Of a stretch of 23,367 nucleotides of DNA, positions 20,032-23,367 are shown one piece after another. The translations under genes and the position numbers were made by a program. Source of the stretch: DATBRG01 sp036560445 (GTDB lineage: Bacteria; Pseudomonadota; Gammaproteobacteria; Burkholderiales; Methylophilaceae); assembly GCA_036560445.1 (NCBI GenBank), contig DATBRG010000014.1, positions 1 to 23,367 on the forward strand. Direction: 5' to 3'. A model generated the notes under the pieces. The model was not told the origin of the DNA and made no database searches. It saw only the letters and a list, made by a program, of their open reading frames with translations. Every line of letters starts with the position of its first letter. Position 1 is the stretch's first letter.

Positions 20032-20775
20032 ATGCGTATTCTTTTATCTAATGACGATGGCTACTTTGCACCCGGCCTCAGTATTCTCGCCGACCATCTA
20101 TCCAGACTTGCCGAAATCATCGTCGTCGCCCCAGAACGTAACCGTAGTGGCGCTAGCAACTCCCTGACCCTCGACAGGCCGTTGACTGTGCGCACCGCGA
20201 GCAATGGCTTCCGTTACGTCAATGGAACCCCTACCGATTGCGTGCATCTAGCCCTCACTGGACTTATGGATTCGCCACCAGATATGGTGATTTCCGGTAT
20301 TAACGATGGTGCCAACATGGGTGACGATACGATCTACTCAGGCACTGTGGCAGCGGCCATGGAAGGTTACTTACTGGGCATACCATCATTCGCTGTATCC
20401 ATGTCTCAGCATAACGCCACACATTTTGAGACTGCAGCAGATGCAGTTATAAAACTAGTCGAGCATTACCAAAGAACGAGTTTCCCACCACCGCTATTGC
20501 TCAATATCAATGTACCCGATGTGCCACAGACGGAAATAAAGGGTATGGTGGTGACCCGCCTGGGCAAGCGCCATAAAGCAGAACCCGTGATCAAATCCAA
20601 TACGCCACGCGGCGAGACTGTCTACTGGGTAGGCGCGGCTGGCAGTGCACAAGACGCAGGGCCAGGCACAGACTTTTACGCAGTGGAGCACAAGCAGATT
20701 TCGCTGACACCACTGCAGGTAGACCTCACGCAGCACAAGCAGATCGAACAGTTGACGGACTGGTTAGGAAAATGA
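20032..20775 (+). CDS. surE: 5'/3'-nucleotidase SurE
   Basis: A 247-residue SurE, a divalent-metal nucleoside monophosphate phosphatase of the cytoplasm linked to stationary-phase survival. The metal site is complete: D8 and D9 in SNDDG, S39 in RNRSGASNS and N91 in SGINDGANMG. VNGTPTDCVHLAL and DDTIYSGTVAAAMEG are further family motifs. The start is fixed by the family's MRILLSNDDG beginning. It overlaps pcm by four bases (ATGA), the usual surE-pcm arrangement. Upstream there is no ribosome site but a promoter-like sequence. Confidence 0.96.
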   Translation: MRILLSNDDGYFAPGLSILADHLSRLAEIIVVAPERNRSGASNSLTLDRPLTVRTASNGFRYVNGTPTDCVHLALTGLMDSPPDMVISGINDGANMGDDTIYSGTVAAAMEGYLLGIPSFAVSMSQHNATHFETAADAVIKLVEHYQRTSFPPPLLLNINVPDVPQTEIKGMVVTRLGKRHKAEPVIKSNTPRGETVYWVGAAGSAQDAGPGTDFYAVEHKQISLTPLQVDLTQHKQIEQLTDWLGK

Positions 20776-21428
20776 GCAGAGTACTAGGCGGCATAGGCAT
20801 GACCTCACAACGCACGCGCGAGCGCATGCTGGCGCGTCTGCGTGAGCAGGGGATTCGTGATGAAGTAGTACTCGCCGCCATGAACGAGATACCGCGCCAC
20901 ATCTTTCTGGACGAAGCATTGTCGATACGTGCATACGAAGACGTTTCGTTACCTATTAACTATGGGCAAACCATTTCGCAACCCTATGTTGTCGCTCGCA
21001 TGTCAGAAATCCTGCGGGGCGGTGGCAGCCTGAATAAAGTGCTGGAAATCGGCACCGGCTGTGGTTACCAGACTGCTGTGCTGTCCAAGATAGCCAAGGA
21101 AATCTATTCGGTAGAACGCATCCGGCCGCTACTGATGAAAGCACGTGACCACCTGCGCAAACTACGCATGGCCAATATCAAACTGAAACACGCCGATGGC
21201 ACTATGGGTTTACCCGAACTCGCACCTTTTGACGCCATCATCGTGACTGCAGCAAGCGGCCATATCCCGGAGGAACTATTGTTGCAACTGGCTATTGGCG
21301 GCCGCATGGTGATCCCTGTTGGCACGGAAGAACAAAGCTTGTACCTCATTGAACGTACTGCAACAGAGTACCGTCAAACCAAGCTGGAGGCGGTTAAGTT
21401 TGTACCGCTGCTAGGCGGAACCAACTGA
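20772..21428 (+). CDS. pcm: Protein-L-isoaspartate O-methyltransferase
   Basis: A 218-residue SAM-dependent repair methyltransferase that methylates L-isoaspartyl residues in damaged proteins so they can revert. PINYGQTISQPYVVARM is the substrate-side signature, VLEIGTGCGYQTAVL is SAM motif I, and DGTMGLPELAPFDAIIVTAA holds motifs II and III. I list the ATG overlapping surE (20772). The in-frame ATG at 20799 gives a length closer to E. coli Pcm and is a real alternative, since the first nine residues match nothing I know in the family. The stop overlaps the nlpD start by one base (TGATG), which indicates coupling. Confidence 0.95.
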   Translation: MSRVLGGIGMTSQRTRERMLARLREQGIRDEVVLAAMNEIPRHIFLDEALSIRAYEDVSLPINYGQTISQPYVVARMSEILRGGGSLNKVLEIGTGCGYQTAVLSKIAKEIYSVERIRPLLMKARDHLRKLRMANIKLKHADGTMGLPELAPFDAIIVTAASGHIPEELLLQLAIGGRMVIPVGTEEQSLYLIERTATEYRQTKLEAVKFVPLLGGTN

Positions 21429-22498
21429 TGAAAACCACCCGTACCTATTTTATTGGCCTGGCCTGCCTGTTATTGGCAGCTTGTGCCGCCAACAAACCTG
21501 CGCCAGTCATTGAGCGGACACCAGCCAGCAAGAAATCGGATACAGCGAAAAAACCTGTACAGGCCCAGCCAGCGATCAACCCTACCGAAATAGCAAAAGA
21601 GAAAGACTGGCGGCCGGAACTTTATACCGTCAAAAAGGGCGATACGCTGCATGCGATAGGCCTGGAGTATGGCTATGACTACAAGGAAATAGCCCAAGCC
21701 AATAATATCGACCCGCCATATACGATACACCCGGGCCAACAACTCAGGATCAGACAATCAGACAACAAAGTTGCCAAGGATGCCGCCAACGGCAAGGCTG
21801 GCGCTGCTTCGGATGTCGTTATCACCCCATTAAAGACAGAGCCCGGACCACAACCCGCCGGGGCTCAACCTGCCAGTCCACAAGCGACGAGCCCCGCAGT
21901 TTCCGGTGTCATCCCGTTCTTGAAAGAACCTAAAGCGCTGCGTGAGCCCTATAGCGAGCAGGCACTGGCAGCTGCCAACGCGCCAAAACCAGTAGATGCC
22001 ACCGTAGCTAAAGTCACCACAACTAGTAAATCCGATCTCCCAAAGCCAGATGCCACGAAACCTGCTGACTCAGCTAAACCAGATAATACTGATAGCGGCT
22101 CTGCCGATGATGATGAAAATATAGACTGGGCATGGCCAGCCAACGGCAAGGTGGTTGCTGGTTTTAACGATGCCGCCAGCGCCAAGGGTATTGATATTGC
22201 TGGCACACAGGGGCAGGCAGTGCTGGCAGCCGCTCCTGGCAAGGTGATTTACAGTGGTTCCGACTTGCGTGGCTATGGCAAACTAGTCATCATCAAGCAC
22301 AATAAGACGTATCTATCTGTTTATGCCCACAATAGCCAGATACTAGTCAAGGAGGGCCAGCAGGTTACTAAAGGCCAGAAGATCGCCGAGATGGGCAATA
22401 GCGATACCGATAGCGTAAAACTGCATTTTGAAATCCGCCGCCAGGGCAAATCGGTCGATCCTGCCAAATATCTGGCAGCCAGCCCATATTATCCTTGA
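21428..22498 (+). CDS. nlpD: NlpD-type lipoprotein, LysM plus degenerate M23 domain
   Basis: A 356-residue lipoprotein. The lipobox LAAC at 16-19 predicts lipidation at Cys19, with Ala at +2 favouring the outer membrane. A LysM peptidoglycan-binding domain lies at about 66-108. A Pro/Ala/Lys-rich linker (110-235) leads to an M23 domain (about 236-356). Two zinc-site histidines of active M23 peptidases are missing: the first of HxxxD is Ala252 (Asp256 kept), and the first of HxH is Lys331 (His333 kept). The protein should therefore be a non-catalytic activator of an N-acetylmuramyl-L-alanine amidase (AmiC in E. coli) at cell separation, like E. coli NlpD. The order surE-pcm-nlpD is classical. 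rpoS, the usual next gene, does not follow here. Confidence 0.93.
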   Translation: MKTTRTYFIGLACLLLAACAANKPAPVIERTPASKKSDTAKKPVQAQPAINPTEIAKEKDWRPELYTVKKGDTLHAIGLEYGYDYKEIAQANNIDPPYTIHPGQQLRIRQSDNKVAKDAANGKAGAASDVVITPLKTEPGPQPAGAQPASPQATSPAVSGVIPFLKEPKALREPYSEQALAAANAPKPVDATVAKVTTTSKSDLPKPDATKPADSAKPDNTDSGSADDDENIDWAWPANGKVVAGFNDAASAKGIDIAGTQGQAVLAAAPGKVIYSGSDLRGYGKLVIIKHNKTYLSVYAHNSQILVKEGQQVTKGQKIAEMGNSDTDSVKLHFEIRRQGKSVDPAKYLAASPYYP

Positions 22499-22553
22499 CG
22501 CTGAATTCTGCTAGTTTTAATTTAATGCGGCCAGCGAGCCATACGAGTTATCT

Positions 22554-22559
22554 AAGGAA
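22554..22559 (+). promoter_or_regulatory. Ribosome binding site of the small membrane protein gene
   Basis: AAGGAA six bases before the ATG at 22566. It supports translation of a small gene whose family I do not recognise. Confidence 0.6.
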
Positions 22560-22565
22560 ATTAAG

Positions 22566-22889
22566 ATGGGTAAAGATACAAGTCCAGATTCCCTGCTACA
22601 TACAATAATCGCTATTAGCCGTTTGCTGCTGATGCTGATCGGCATCATCGGCCTGTCAGTAGAAATTTTCCGTGATAATGGCTGGCTAAATCAGCTGTTG
22701 GCAAAAATACTGTCCTCTCCTGCCGGGCTTATCTCTGTCCCGATCGGACTTGCCGTGTTGTATTTCTTCAACCGCTGGCTGACTACGGCTTCCGACGGTA
22801 GCATATCCAAAGGTGACCTGCCGCTATACCTTATGATGGCAATAGGCGCATATTTTCTGTTTAACCTCATCACTACTGGCTCTTTCTAA
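22566..22889 (+). CDS. Unrecognised small membrane protein
   Basis: A 107-residue protein I cannot assign to a family. A short polar N-terminus (MGKDTSPDSLLHT) is followed by three hydrophobic segments at about residues 14-34, 53-72 and 86-103. A charged loop lies between the second and third (TTASDGSISKGD). No signal peptidase site or catalytic motif is seen. A good ribosome site and a 67-base gap after nlpD without a terminator suggest it is expressed, perhaps with nlpD. It occupies the place where rpoS is found in many proteobacteria but has no resemblance to a sigma factor. Confidence 0.75.
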   Translation: MGKDTSPDSLLHTIIAISRLLLMLIGIIGLSVEIFRDNGWLNQLLAKILSSPAGLISVPIGLAVLYFFNRWLTTASDGSISKGDLPLYLMMAIGAYFLFNLITTGSF

Positions 22890-22891
22890 AA

Positions 22892-23195
22892 GTGTCATCT
22901 GCGAGCGAGATAGCCATTTCCAATCCCGCCGCCTGTATGCAGCATGCGACAAATCACCTAGGCCAGCTTATTGGCTACCCAGTCACTGATTGGCAAATAC
23001 CCTCTTATCCTGTACTGAAGCCCATGCATGGCAATTTTTGCCGTGTTGAACCACTCAAACAGCCTATATAGCGAAGGGCCTGCTATGCAAGTAGCTTTTC
23101 TGCAATGGTTGGATAGCACTAATTTTGACGAAACCGGCCAGCAAAAAATCCGGCTATCAAACCTGACTCGTACTTTACTTAAGCATTATGGCTGA
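22892..23195 (+). pseudogene. Decayed GNAT-family acetyltransferase gene, centre deleted
   Basis: The frame from GTG 22892 reads LGQLIGYPVTDWQIP and then PMHGNFCRVEPL, the N-terminal pattern of a common GNAT group (PVPDW..., ...G.FCRLEPL). It hits a stop at 23069-23071 after 59 codons. A different frame (codons beginning at 23061) then reads SLYSEGPAMQVAFLQWLDS followed by TNFDETGQQKIRLSNLTR. This is the C-terminal pattern of the same group (WPAL..AF..WL...NFD..GQQ..RLS), and it ends at 23195. About 150 residues of the acetyl-CoA-binding core are missing. The join lies around 23055-23080 and also shifts the frame. The ends are recognised from recall of the family, not from an alignment. The stop overlaps the ATG of the next gene by eight bases, a relic of translational coupling. 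Confidence 0.7.
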
Positions 23196-23367
23196 CCAGC
23201 CTTTTTGGGCAGTCACCAGTTACTTCAACCCAGCTGGCTGGCAGCGGCGTCGGCATAATTACAATACCTTCCGCCATCATCTTTCCATCCCCCTGCTCAC
23301 GGTAGAGTTTTCGTCAGATGGACAGTTCGAACTCGGCCCACAGGATGCAGACCTGCTGATACAGATT
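23188..23367 (+). CDS. Conserved protein of unknown function, 5' part only
   Basis: The frame opens at the ATG 23188 and stays open to the window edge (60 codons). It begins MADQPFWAVTSYFNPAGWQR, continues with an arginine/histidine-rich helix (RRRHNYNTFRHHL), and then strand-like IPLLTVEFS and DADLLIQI. The layout of beta strand, YFNP loop, basic helix and second strand looks like the start of a Rossmann-like or GT-A nucleotide-sugar-binding fold. That is inference from a short piece. The start overlaps the stop of the decayed acetyltransferase gene, so translation was probably once coupled to it. Product name and function cannot be given. Confidence 0.6.
   Translation, partial: MADQPFWAVTSYFNPAGWQRRRHNYNTFRHHLSIPLLTVEFSSDGQFELGPQDADLLIQI

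Noticed and set aside
21428..22498. NlpD as an active M23 endopeptidase
   Set aside because: Two of the zinc-ligand histidines are replaced (Ala252, Lys331), as in known amidase activators.
22892..23195. Two separate tiny genes of 59 and about 45 codons
   Set aside because: Both pieces resemble opposite ends of one GNAT group, and neither has a ribosome site of note, so a single decayed gene explains them better.

Overview
The window looks like chromosomal DNA of a betaproteobacterium. The gene families and the run wrbA - hugZ-like - DUF2069 - surE - pcm - nlpD fit that class. A methylotroph of the Methylophilaceae type is my tentative guess, made from overall feel of the proteins and not from a marker gene. 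I see no rRNA, tRNA, insertion sequence, integrase or CRISPR array, and protein-coding genes fill nearly all of it.

Layout. (1) Positions 1-2099, minus strand: a compact DNA-repair unit made of a family 5-like uracil-DNA glycosylase, a 60-residue tautomerase and uvrC, which runs off the left edge. (2) 2277-6734: a membrane diguanylate cyclase (plus) meets a FadL-type outer membrane channel (minus) tail to tail. Beyond it lie a CDF zinc/cobalt efflux protein and a small periplasmic EF-hand protein (both minus), with a hairpin terminator between them. (3) 6891-16562, plus strand: Cu/Zn superoxide dismutase, the 23S rRNA methyltransferase rlmJ, and one 8.26-kb gene for a 2752-residue protein. 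(4) 16573-16842, minus: a second small EF-hand protein. (5) 16998-22889, plus: purB, wrbA, a HugZ-like FMN protein, a DUF2069 membrane protein, surE, pcm, nlpD and an unrecognised small membrane protein, most touching or overlapping end to end. (6) 22892-23367: the wreck of a GNAT acetyltransferase gene, then the start of a conserved gene of unknown function.

The standout is the 8.26-kb gene. It encodes five consecutive modules, each a TPR array followed by a GT9/heptosyltransferase-like GT-B domain. All five keep the Gly-Asp motif near the start of the GT domain and the Asp-Thr/Ser...His-Leu nucleotide-sugar-site motif near its end. Sequence idiosyncrasies sort the modules into three kinds in the order A1, A2, B, A2, B, which suggests that a two-module unit was duplicated inside the gene. 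It has no signal peptide, so it should be a cytoplasmic multi-active-site glycosyltransferase. Its acceptor cannot be told from the sequence.

Other points of interest are: no rpoS after surE-pcm-nlpD, where it is usually found; a possible leaderless promoter for surE; a palindrome next to the fadL -10 box; a tautomerase without the two classical 4-oxalocrotonate arginines; and the decayed GNAT gene, whose stop still overlaps the start of the next gene.
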